A DNA stretch of 64,000 bases. Source: Oscillospiraceae bacterium (GTDB lineage: Bacteria; Bacillota; Clostridia; Oscillospirales; Ruminococcaceae). The position numbers and the translations under genes were made by a program. A model generated the notes under the pieces. It was given only the letters and a program-made list of their open reading frames with translations, searched no databases and was not told the DNA's origin. Below are positions 14,886-23,168 of the stretch, piece after piece. Positions within the stretch are counted from its first letter, which is position 1, and every line of letters begins with the position of its first letter. The DNA lies in assembly GCA_017461565.1 (NCBI GenBank), contig JAFTXQ010000002.1, forward strand, positions 1-64,000, given 5' to 3'.

Positions 14886-15789
14886 AAAAGTTATGCTGGC
14901 TCCGCCTGAAAACGTCATGGTGCAGGCGGACAATCTGGTAAAAATCTACAAATCCTCGGATGTTGAGGTTATGGCGCTTCAGGGACTTGATCTTACGGTC
15001 GAGCGTGGAGAGCTGATGGGTATTGTTGGTGCCAGCGGCAGCGGTAAATCAACACTGCTGAATATGCTGGGCGGACTTGATCGTCCCTCTGCAGGCAGCC
15101 TTTTCATCGACGGAAAGGATATGCTTAAGTTCAGCGAGGCAGACTTTATCGAATACAAGCGAAAAACAGTCGGGTTTGTGTGGCAGAATAATGCACGCAA
15201 CCTTATTCCGTATTTAACGGCGGTTCAGAATGTTGAGATGCCTCTGCTTCTCTCGGGTTTCTCGGGCAGACGTCAAAGGGCGATAGAGCTTCTTGACATG
15301 GTTGGGCTTTCTCACAGAAAGAACAGCAGGCTGGACCAGATGTCGGGTGGCGAGCAGCAAAGAGTTGCGATAGCGATAGCGCTTTCAAACAATCCGAAGC
15401 TTCTGCTTGCGGATGAGCCCACGGGTTCGGTGGATACCGCAACCGCAAAGCTTATTCTTGATGTTTTCCGCAATCTTAACAAGGTCATGGGCGTTACCAT
15501 TATAATAGTAACGCATGATACAAAGCTTTCTGCCGAGATCGATCGTGTCGTTGCAATACGTGACGGTAAGACCTCGACGGAATTTGTTCGTAAGGCATCT
15601 GTACTGAAGTCCTTCGGCGAGCTTTCAGAAGCCGCTGCAGATGCAGGACACGAGGAGCTTTCTGTGCTTGACCGTGCAGGACGTCTCCAGATCCCCAAGG
15701 AATATCTTGAGGAGCTTGGGCTCAAGGGCGGCGATAAGGTCCGTGTTGAGCTTGACGACGGAAGGATCTGCATTTATCCCCGTCTGTAA
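14878..15789 (+). CDS. ABC ATPase of LolD/MacB type with C-terminal AbrB-like domain (second)
   Basis: A 303-residue protein. Residues about 15-240 are an ABC ATPase: Walker A GASGSGKS, signature MSGGEQQRVAIAIALS, Walker B LLLADEPTGSVD, H-loop VTHD. A linker follows, and residues about 262-303 (DRAGRLQIPKEYLEELGLKG, then DKVRVELDDGRICI) match the SpoVT/AbrB swapped-hairpin fold normally found in DNA-binding or antitoxin proteins. The start is the ATG at 14878 with GAGGAGGG six bases upstream, overlapping the previous gene by 8 bases, so the two ATPases are coupled and may heterodimerise. The AbrB-like tail could mediate oligomerisation or regulation; that is inference. Confidence 0.88.
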   Translation: MPKKVMLAPPENVMVQADNLVKIYKSSDVEVMALQGLDLTVERGELMGIVGASGSGKSTLLNMLGGLDRPSAGSLFIDGKDMLKFSEADFIEYKRKTVGFVWQNNARNLIPYLTAVQNVEMPLLLSGFSGRRQRAIELLDMVGLSHRKNSRLDQMSGGEQQRVAIAIALSNNPKLLLADEPTGSVDTATAKLILDVFRNLNKVMGVTIIIVTHDTKLSAEIDRVVAIRDGKTSTEFVRKASVLKSFGELSEAAADAGHEELSVLDRAGRLQIPKEYLEELGLKGGDKVRVELDDGRICIYPRL

Positions 15790-15873
15790 AATATAATGTA
15801 TCTTTGATCGGGCAGGGAGAAGCCCGGTTACGATATGCTGCAAAACAGTAAACTAGGAAAGGTGGAAAATACT

Positions 15874-18819
15874 GTGGCAAACATGCAAGGTATGAAGCTG
15901 AAAAGAATAACATCATTGTTTTTGTCTGCAATGATGCTTACAACTTCTGTTCAGTTTCAGATGACGGTTGGCGCAGCTGCTGCGGAAGAGAGCAGTTCAA
16001 CCACATCGTCATCGGTAAGCGCTGACATGGTAGGCATGTCCAGCAAAGAGGATGCGTATAAAAGCTATATCGAAAAGCACGCTGACGCACCCAAGCCTAT
16101 GGAGGAGATAATCGTTGATGTCACCGATTATGAAGCTTCCGACGGCGCAATCACTGAGGTCAAGGATTTCCAGGGCGAAGAGGATTGCGTTTCCTGGCTT
16201 GATAGCGAGGGAACTATCACATGGAAATTCAACGTAAAGACAGCAGGTCTTTATAACCTTAAAATGAAGTATTATGCAGTGTCCGGTCAGAACACCACCG
16301 TTGAGGTGGGTCTTAAGATCGACGGTGAGAATCCCTTTGACGAGGTTCAGCTTGTTGAGCTTGACCGTTACTGGCACAGCGAAACTGCTATCGAATATGA
16401 CGCAAAGAAGAAGAATCAGAAGCGTCCTCCCCAGGTAGAGTACGATGAGCTGTGGGTGGATTATCCTATCAAGGATAAGGACGGTCTGATCAATACTCCG
16501 TATTTCTTCTACCTTTCCGAGGGTGAACATACATTAGCGCTTGAAGGTGTCAAGACAAACATCTACATGAAGGATATACGCTTCTTCAACAGCGAGGAGC
16601 TTCCTGATTACGCTGATATCAAGCCTGCTCAGGATCAGATCGACAGCACGCCTGCTCTCTCCGATGGCAACGCTATCCTGATCGAGGCAGAGTCCCCCAA
16701 GTACACAACAGCTTCCACGCTGTATCCTACATACGACAGAACAGACTATACTGTCAGCCCCTCACATCCCGTTAACAAGCGCTATAACACGATCGGCCTT
16801 GATACATGGGATCAGGCTACACAGTCTATCTGCTGGGAATTTGATGTTCCTGCAGCGGGATATTATTCCATCCGCCTCAAGGCACGCCAGAGCACGATGC
16901 GTGGTTTCTTCTCCAACCGCCGTGTGTACATAAATGGCGTGGTTCCCTGCAAGGAGCTTGACGACGTAAAGATCAAGTATGACCCCAACTGGCAGGGCGT
17001 TGAGTTCTGTGATGCTAACGGTGAGGCAATTTACGTTTACCTCAACGAGGGCAAGAACCAGATCATGCTGGAAGCCATTCCCGGTGAGATCGGTGAAGTA
17101 ATGCAGCGACTGGATGACCTGATCTTCGATCTTAACTACTATTACAGACGTATTCTGATGATTACAGGTCCCAGCCCTGATGAGTTCAACGACTACTTCC
17201 TTGACGAGCAGATCCCCAACCTGCTGGACGTTTTCCAGAATGCCATCGATACCCTTTATGAGGAAAAGGCATTTATCGAGAGAATGACAGGAGAGGGCTC
17301 TGAGGCTTCTACACTTCAGACAATGGCAGTCATCCTTGAGATGGCTGTTGAAGAGCCTGATGAGATCCCCCTGATGCTCGGAAGCATCAAGGATCAGATC
17401 TCTGCGGTGTCTGCATGGATGCGTGACTACCGTGACCAGCCCCTTGAGCTTGACTACATCGAAGTAAAGACGGCTCATGACCAGTATAAGGATATGGGCT
17501 CCAACTTCTTCGCAGCATTTGTATTCGGCTTCCAGGCATTTATCGGATCTTTCTTTGAGGACTACACTTCCATCTCCGATTCTACAACAAAGGCGCTGAA
17601 TGTATGGGTATCCCTCGGTCGTGACCAGGCAACCGTAGTAAACGAGCTTGTAAGCTCCGAGTACAACCCCAACCACTCAACTCAGATCGCTATCAGCCTT
17701 GTACAGGGTGCTGTGCTCGAGGCTACTCTCGCAGGCAAGGGTCCTGAGGTCGCACTGTTCATCGGCGGCGACTTCCCCGTAGTATGCGCTTCCAGAGGAC
17801 TTCTGGTGAACATGAAGGACTTCACTGACTATAACGAAGTCATTTCAAGATTCTCCGAAGATATCACAACGCTTTACGAGTTCAACAATGGCGTTTATGG
17901 TATCCCGCTGACCCAGAACTTCCCGATGCTGTTCTATCGTACCGACGTTCTTGAAGAGCTCGGTTACACAGAGCCTCCGGAGTCATGGGATACACTGATC
18001 AATATGCTCCCTGATCTTCAGAGAAAGTACCTTGAGGTTGGTCTGCTCCTGCCCTCCAACGTTTCTTCTCAGGTATTTGACGCAGGTAACACCTTCGTTC
18101 TTCTGATGAACCAGACCGGTCAGAGCTTCTACAACGATACACTGACCGCTACAACATTCGAGACAGAGGCTGCTGTTGAAGCGTTCACAAAGTGGACAAA
18201 GTTCTACACCGTTTACGACTTCGACCAGACCTATGACGCATTCACACGTTTCAGAACAGGTGAGATGCCAATTTGTATACAGGCTTACACATTCTATAAC
18301 CAGCTGAACGTAGCTGCTCCCGAGATCAAGGGTCTGTGGGACTTCACCCACGTTCCCGGCTCCTACAGAACTGACGAGAACGGTAAGAAGATTCTCGACT
18401 ATACCGCAAACTCCGGTTCCGCAGGTGCAGTTATCTTCCAGTCCTGCTCCGACAAACAGGCTGCATGGGACTTCATCAAGTGGTTTACAGAGACCGATAC
18501 ACAGGTTGAGTACGGTAAGACGATCGAGGCTATCATGGGCCCGCTCGGCCGTTACGACACCGCAAACGTAGAGGCTCTTTCCAAGCTCAACTGGTCAACA
18601 GCTGAGTACAACAAGATCCACGATCAGATGATGAACCTTCAGGAGGTTCCGATCATCCCCGCTTCCTACGCTGTAACACGTAACGTTTACAACGCATTCA
18701 GAGCGGTAGTAAACAACCAGAAGAACCCCAGATATCAGCTCAGCTCTTACAACAGAGATATCAACTCTGAGATCGTAAGAAAGCTCAAGGAGCTTGGCTT
18801 CTACACAGAAGAGAATTGA
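15874..18819 (+). CDS. Very large extracellular solute-binding protein with two carbohydrate-binding-like modules
   Basis: A 981-residue exported protein. A GTG at 15874 is taken as start because AAGGTGG lies eight bases before it; an in-frame ATG at 15835 has no site. A signal peptide (residues about 1-35) is followed by a Ser/Thr stretch. Two beta-sandwich modules resembling CBM6/35-like galactose-binding folds span roughly residues 78-236 (WKFNVKTAGLYNLKMKYYAV) and 266-425 (ILIEAESPKY, WEFDVPAAGYYSIRLKA). Residues about 569-981 form a family 1 solute-binding protein (ALNVWVSLGRD, YGIPLTQNFPMLFYRTDVLEELG). No lipobox is seen, so retention at the surface is unexplained. It is about twice the usual SBP length. 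It precedes the first permease pair. Confidence 0.88.
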   Translation: MANMQGMKLKRITSLFLSAMMLTTSVQFQMTVGAAAAEESSSTTSSSVSADMVGMSSKEDAYKSYIEKHADAPKPMEEIIVDVTDYEASDGAITEVKDFQGEEDCVSWLDSEGTITWKFNVKTAGLYNLKMKYYAVSGQNTTVEVGLKIDGENPFDEVQLVELDRYWHSETAIEYDAKKKNQKRPPQVEYDELWVDYPIKDKDGLINTPYFFYLSEGEHTLALEGVKTNIYMKDIRFFNSEELPDYADIKPAQDQIDSTPALSDGNAILIEAESPKYTTASTLYPTYDRTDYTVSPSHPVNKRYNTIGLDTWDQATQSICWEFDVPAAGYYSIRLKARQSTMRGFFSNRRVYINGVVPCKELDDVKIKYDPNWQGVEFCDANGEAIYVYLNEGKNQIMLEAIPGEIGEVMQRLDDLIFDLNYYYRRILMITGPSPDEFNDYFLDEQIPNLLDVFQNAIDTLYEEKAFIERMTGEGSEASTLQTMAVILEMAVEEPDEIPLMLGSIKDQISAVSAWMRDYRDQPLELDYIEVKTAHDQYKDMGSNFFAAFVFGFQAFIGSFFEDYTSISDSTTKALNVWVSLGRDQATVVNELVSSEYNPNHSTQIAISLVQGAVLEATLAGKGPEVALFIGGDFPVVCASRGLLVNMKDFTDYNEVISRFSEDITTLYEFNNGVYGIPLTQNFPMLFYRTDVLEELGYTEPPESWDTLINMLPDLQRKYLEVGLLLPSNVSSQVFDAGNTFVLLMNQTGQSFYNDTLTATTFETEAAVEAFTKWTKFYTVYDFDQTYDAFTRFRTGEMPICIQAYTFYNQLNVAAPEIKGLWDFTHVPGSYRTDENGKKILDYTANSGSAGAVIFQSCSDKQAAWDFIKWFTETDTQVEYGKTIEAIMGPLGRYDTANVEALSKLNWSTAEYNKIHDQMMNLQEVPIIPASYAVTRNVYNAFRAVVNNQKNPRYQLSSYNRDINSEIVRKLKELGFYTEEN

Positions 18820-18869
18820 CCGTTTTCTGTGGTCATCGCTCTCCCCAATAAAAATTAGGAGGAATCAGC

Positions 18870-19808
18870 TTGTTCGGTAAAGAAAAATCGCAGTATATCG
18901 AAGACAGTAAGTTTCGTTATACGATGCGTGAGATCAAAAAGAACGGCAGCGCATACATACTCGCACTTCCGTACTTCATTCTGTTCCTGATCTTTACGGG
19001 TATTCCTGTTCTTATCTCCCTCCCTATCGGCTTCACCAGCTTCAACATGGTACAGTTCCCGACATGGGTGGGACTAAGCAACTTCTATACTCTGTTCCTT
19101 CAGGATGACGTTTTCCTTATTGCTATTCAGAATACACTTGTATTCGCTATCATCACAGGCCCCGTCAGCTACGTGCTCTGCTTCCTGCTGGCATGGCTCA
19201 TCAATGAGATGCCCGGTGCGCTCAAGACTGTATTTACTTACATTTTCTACGCTCCCACACTTGCAGGTAACATCTTTGCAACATGGCAGCTCATATTCTC
19301 GGGCGATACATACGGCTTCCTTAACTCCACTCTGATGGATCTCGGTCTTATCAAGGGTCCTCAGCAGTGGCTGACTGACGCAAGATACATCCTCATGTGC
19401 GTTATCGTCGTACAGATGTGGATGTCCCTCGGTGCAGGCTTCCTGTCGCTCCGTGCGGGCTTCCAGGGAATTGACCGTTCCGGTTACGAGGCAGGCGCTA
19501 TCGAGGGTATCAAGAACCGCTGGCAGGAACTGCTGTACATCACTATCCCCAGCATGGGCCCGCAGCTTCTGTTCGCAGCTGTAATGCAGATAACATCCTC
19601 CTTCACCGCCGGTGATATCGGACGTTCTCTGACAGCATTCCCCTCTACTGATTACGCAGCGCACACGATCATGACCCACGCATTCGACTACGGTTCCATC
19701 CGTTACGAGATGGGTTATGCCTGCGCAGTCTGCTTCCTGCTCTTCGTTGTCATGCTGCTCGTTAACAACGTAATACGCAAGGCAATGAGCGGAATTTTGG
19801 ATACTTAA
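18870..19808 (+). CDS. ABC sugar-type permease, MalF/UgpA family (pair 1)
   Basis: A 312-residue membrane protein with six predicted transmembrane spans (first at YILALPYFILFLIFTGIPVL). The cytoplasmic coupling loop EAA motif is YEAGAIEGIKNRWQELLYIT followed by IP, so it should contact an ATPase. Translation starts at TTG 18870, preceded by AGGAGG seven bases upstream. It follows the solute-binding protein by 50 bases and is 12 bases from its MalG-type partner, as in CUT1 oligosaccharide importers. Confidence 0.92.
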   Translation: MFGKEKSQYIEDSKFRYTMREIKKNGSAYILALPYFILFLIFTGIPVLISLPIGFTSFNMVQFPTWVGLSNFYTLFLQDDVFLIAIQNTLVFAIITGPVSYVLCFLLAWLINEMPGALKTVFTYIFYAPTLAGNIFATWQLIFSGDTYGFLNSTLMDLGLIKGPQQWLTDARYILMCVIVVQMWMSLGAGFLSLRAGFQGIDRSGYEAGAIEGIKNRWQELLYITIPSMGPQLLFAAVMQITSSFTAGDIGRSLTAFPSTDYAAHTIMTHAFDYGSIRYEMGYACAVCFLLFVVMLLVNNVIRKAMSGILDT

Positions 19809-19820
19809 GGAGGACAGAGC

Positions 19821-20681
19821 ATGCGTATTATACAGAAAAGAAAGAAGTGGGGCGGCTCACGTGGAGGCGACATTGCGATATTCATTATCCTGTGCCTTAT
19901 CGGCGTGTTCATGCTGTTCCCCATCTACCTGTCCGTTATCCAGTCAATAAAGCCTGTTGAGGAACTCTTCGTGTTCCCTCCCAAGCTTTATGTACAGCGT
20001 CCCACCTCCCAGAACTTTGAGGATATGCTCAAGGTTGCGGGTAGCCTGGACGTTCCCTTCTCAAGATATGTATTCAACTCGGTATTCGTATCCGTTGTTG
20101 TAACGATCGCTCAGCTGTTCCTTTCCTCTTCTGCGGCTTATGTGCTTGCAAAGGTAAAGGCACCCGGCATCAAGGCTATGAACAAGACGATCGACGTCGC
20201 TCTGCTGTTCACATCCTCCGTTACATACATCGTACAGTACATCGTAATGGCTACTCTCGGCATGATCGATACATACTGGGCTATCACACTGCCCTTTATC
20301 GCAACTCCTATGGGTCTGTTCCTTATGAAGCAGTTCATGGGCCAGATACCGGAAAGTATGATAGAGGCCGCAAAGCTCGACGGTGCGAGCCACCTCAGAG
20401 TATGCTGGCAGATCGTAATGCCCAACGTTAAGCCTGCTTGGCTGACACTGATGATCTTCGCTTTCCAGGGCGCTTGGCAGATCACAGGTTATCTCTTCGT
20501 TTATAGTGAGCAGCTTAAGCCTATCCCGATCGTAATGCAGCAGATCGCTGCTGCGGGTATTGCCCGTACCGGCGTATCCTCCGCAACGGTCGTAGTGCTG
20601 ATGTTACCTCCGATGATACTGTTCCTTATCCTGCAGTCCAACGTTGTTGAAACGATGGCTCACTCGGGTCTTAAGGATTGA
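19821..20681 (+). CDS. ABC sugar-type permease, MalG/UgpE family (pair 1)
   Basis: A 286-residue membrane protein with six predicted spans and the CUT1 EAA loop MIEAAKLDGASHLRVCWQIV followed by MP. AAGGAGG precedes the ATG by seven bases. With the gene before it, it forms a heterodimeric importer channel. No MsmK/UgpC-type ATPase is encoded in the window. Confidence 0.92.
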   Translation: MRIIQKRKKWGGSRGGDIAIFIILCLIGVFMLFPIYLSVIQSIKPVEELFVFPPKLYVQRPTSQNFEDMLKVAGSLDVPFSRYVFNSVFVSVVVTIAQLFLSSSAAYVLAKVKAPGIKAMNKTIDVALLFTSSVTYIVQYIVMATLGMIDTYWAITLPFIATPMGLFLMKQFMGQIPESMIEAAKLDGASHLRVCWQIVMPNVKPAWLTLMIFAFQGAWQITGYLFVYSEQLKPIPIVMQQIAAAGIARTGVSSATVVVLMLPPMILFLILQSNVVETMAHSGLKD

Positions 20682-20710
20682 TGAATTAATTAACGAAAGG
20701 ATGATTTTGA

Positions 20711-22348
20711 GTGCCATCAATTAAGCGCATCGCAGTCCGTGCTGCGGCTGCGGTAATGGCTTCCGTAACACTTTTCACAAGCGTTGCTTATGCCGATGAG
20801 CCGTACGATGGCTACAACTACGACTGGTGGGGCGATCCCGTTCCCTCTCAGAACGGCTACGTTGTAGACAAGGTTATTACAGGCTCGGACATCGGCGTCG
20901 GAGCCCTTAACGAGCCCGGTGATATGTTCATTTCGGACAACGGCGATATATATATTGCAGATACTGCGTACAAGGGTACGCTCGACTCCAGCATGAAGGG
21001 CAGGATCGTTGTTACTGACAGCAATTTCCAGCACAAGACAACGATCGAGTATCTCGATTTTGGTGATGTCCAGGACTGGGTAGCAGAGCAGGATAACGCT
21101 CTCGCTTCCGGTGCTATCGATGATACACAGTACAAGAAAGTAACTGATATTTACTTCGACGGTCCTTCAGGTGTGTTTGTAGATGAGGATGTCATCTACG
21201 TGGCTGATAACTCCAACGACCGTGTGGTTTCCTTCACAGCGGAAACAGACGGAAACGGTGTAGGCTACGGTAAGGTAATCACCGTTTACACCCGTCCTGA
21301 CGCTGATGTTTACGACTCATCCACAACATTCAACCCCAGTAAGGTGCTGGTAGACGCTGCGGACAACGTTTATGTCTGCATCAAGTCCATCACAAAGGGT
21401 GCTGTTGTGTTCTCCCAGGATGGCGAGTTCAACGGCTTCTTCGGTGCAAACCGAGTTGAGGCGACCGCTGACGTTCTTCTCAACGCTTTCTGGAAGCTGA
21501 TATTCAGCCGTGAGCAGGTAAAGAAGATGAAGAGAAGCGTTCCTGTCGAGATCTCGAACTTCGACATCGACGAGGATAACTTCATCTACACCGTAACAGA
21601 GTCCAAGAATGTTGAAACAGACATTATCAAGAAACTCAACTCCGCAGGTACTAACATTTTCACAAACTTAGGTTATTCTGAAAATACCTTTGGTGACTAC
21701 CTTACAAAGTATTACCGTGGACAGACATACTCTTCACAGATCACAGACGTTGATATCGGTGAAAACGGAACCATCAACCTGCTTGACCTCAAGACAGGTC
21801 GTGTGTTCCAGTATGACAATGAGTGTAACCTGCTGTTCATCTTCGGCGGCAAGGGCTCCCAGAAGGGTACATTCACCACAGTAAACGCAGTAGAGAGCGT
21901 AGGTACAAACGTATATGTTCTCGACGGACGTAAGGCAAGCATCACAAAGTTCAAGCAGACAGAGTTCGGCTCCATCGTTCATGATGCGATCACCCTCTTC
22001 AACAGAGGTAAGTACGATGAGGCAAAGGCACCCTGGGAGGAAGCTCTCAGACGTGACTCTAACTACTGGCTCGCTTATATTGGTTTAGGTAATGCTTACC
22101 TTAACCAGGGCGAATACGAAGTTGCGATGGACTACTTCATGTACAACTCCAAGGTCGGATATAACGACGCTTTCAAGGGTTGGAGAATGGACTTCATCAG
22201 AGACAACTTCACACTGATCGCTGTTATCATCGTAGGTCTGCTCGTTCTTGTTTATGTTATCGCAGCGATAAGAGGCAAGGTGAGAGCTAAGAAGCGTGCC
22301 GAGGCTGAAAGGCTGTTCAAGGCACAGAATAAGGGAAGGGAGGACTAA
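20711..22348 (+). CDS. Exported NHL-type beta-propeller protein with TPRs and a C-terminal membrane anchor
   Basis: A 545-residue protein starting at GTG 20711 (AAAGGATG upstream). Residues 1-28 are a signal peptide. About 45-410 is an NHL-like propeller with repeated blades of the type LNEPGDMFISDNGDIYIAD, GPSGVFVDEDVIYVADNSN and DVDIGENGTINLLD. Residues about 423-483 are two TPR units (ALFNRGKYDEAKAPWEEAL, AYIGLGNAYLNQGEYEVAM). A single transmembrane span (499-521) and a basic tail follow. The propeller therefore lies outside the cell. It sits between the permease pairs and next to the Yip1 gene, suggesting a scaffold or sensor for the transporter. Confidence 0.85.
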   Translation: MPSIKRIAVRAAAAVMASVTLFTSVAYADEPYDGYNYDWWGDPVPSQNGYVVDKVITGSDIGVGALNEPGDMFISDNGDIYIADTAYKGTLDSSMKGRIVVTDSNFQHKTTIEYLDFGDVQDWVAEQDNALASGAIDDTQYKKVTDIYFDGPSGVFVDEDVIYVADNSNDRVVSFTAETDGNGVGYGKVITVYTRPDADVYDSSTTFNPSKVLVDAADNVYVCIKSITKGAVVFSQDGEFNGFFGANRVEATADVLLNAFWKLIFSREQVKKMKRSVPVEISNFDIDEDNFIYTVTESKNVETDIIKKLNSAGTNIFTNLGYSENTFGDYLTKYYRGQTYSSQITDVDIGENGTINLLDLKTGRVFQYDNECNLLFIFGGKGSQKGTFTTVNAVESVGTNVYVLDGRKASITKFKQTEFGSIVHDAITLFNRGKYDEAKAPWEEALRRDSNYWLAYIGLGNAYLNQGEYEVAMDYFMYNSKVGYNDAFKGWRMDFIRDNFTLIAVIIVGLLVLVYVIAAIRGKVRAKKRAEAERLFKAQNKGRED

Positions 22349-22351
22349 GCC

Positions 22352-23116
22352 ATGAGATTTGATCTCGATATGCCGGCTTGGAAATGGCCGTTCTACATTA
22401 TGGTCCACCCCTTCGAGGGCTTTGAGGACCTCAGATGGAAGAAAGCTTACAGCATGAGAGTTTCCATGGTCATCGTAGCACTGTTCTTTATCATCAGTGT
22501 ATGTGAGCAGCTCATGACAGGCTTCCTCTTCAACGAAAACTACGTTAAGATCTTTAACATCGTTCCTATCATTATCCAGACGATCGTACTGTTCTTTACA
22601 TGGGTAATCGGTAACTGGGCACTTTGTACACTGTTCGACGGCGAGGGTACAATGAAGAACATCTGCGTTAACACTGCTTATGCTCTTGTACCTCTTCTGA
22701 TCGGTAAGGTCGTAAACATTATACTCAGTAACTGCCTGTTAAGAACAGAGTCAGCATTCATCACCTTTGTTGGTTATCTTACCATACTCTGGTCGGTGGT
22801 ACTGCTGATTTCGGGCATGAGAACGGTTCACCAGTATTCAATACCTAAGACCCTTCTGTTTATGCTGATAACAGTCTTTGCGATGGTAGTTATCATCATA
22901 CTGCTCGTGCTTCTCGTTTCGCTCTTCCAGCAGGTATATGTATTCATATACTCCATTTATACAGAGCTGCTGTACAGATTCTCAAATCTGGAACCCACTG
23001 CTCTTATTCTGATATTCATCGGCGTTATCGTTGTCGTTGCTACCATCGTTATTGCAGCCTACACTGCGTTTGAGAAGTATCAGCTGAAGAAGGAGCTTCA
23101 GAAGCTTAAATCCTGA
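22352..23116 (+). CDS. Yip1-family integral membrane protein
   Basis: A 254-residue protein with five hydrophobic spans. The N-terminal region WPFYIMVHPFEGFEDLRWK is typical of bacterial YIP1-domain proteins, which have no established role. It begins three bases after the preceding gene stops and is probably translationally coupled to it. In this locus it may help assemble the multi-permease complex, but that is only inference from position. Confidence 0.85.
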   Translation: MRFDLDMPAWKWPFYIMVHPFEGFEDLRWKKAYSMRVSMVIVALFFIISVCEQLMTGFLFNENYVKIFNIVPIIIQTIVLFFTWVIGNWALCTLFDGEGTMKNICVNTAYALVPLLIGKVVNIILSNCLLRTESAFITFVGYLTILWSVVLLISGMRTVHQYSIPKTLLFMLITVFAMVVIIILLVLLVSLFQQVYVFIYSIYTELLYRFSNLEPTALILIFIGVIVVVATIVIAAYTAFEKYQLKKELQKLKS

Positions 23117-23168
23117 TCGAACAGTAAAATAGACTAAGGCTTTTAATATTGAAAATGGTGGTGTAAAA

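Noticed and set aside
14160-15789. Classical MacAB or LolCDE efflux system
   Set aside because: Only the ATPases fit; no MacB/FtsX-type permease or MacA-like protein is encoded near them.
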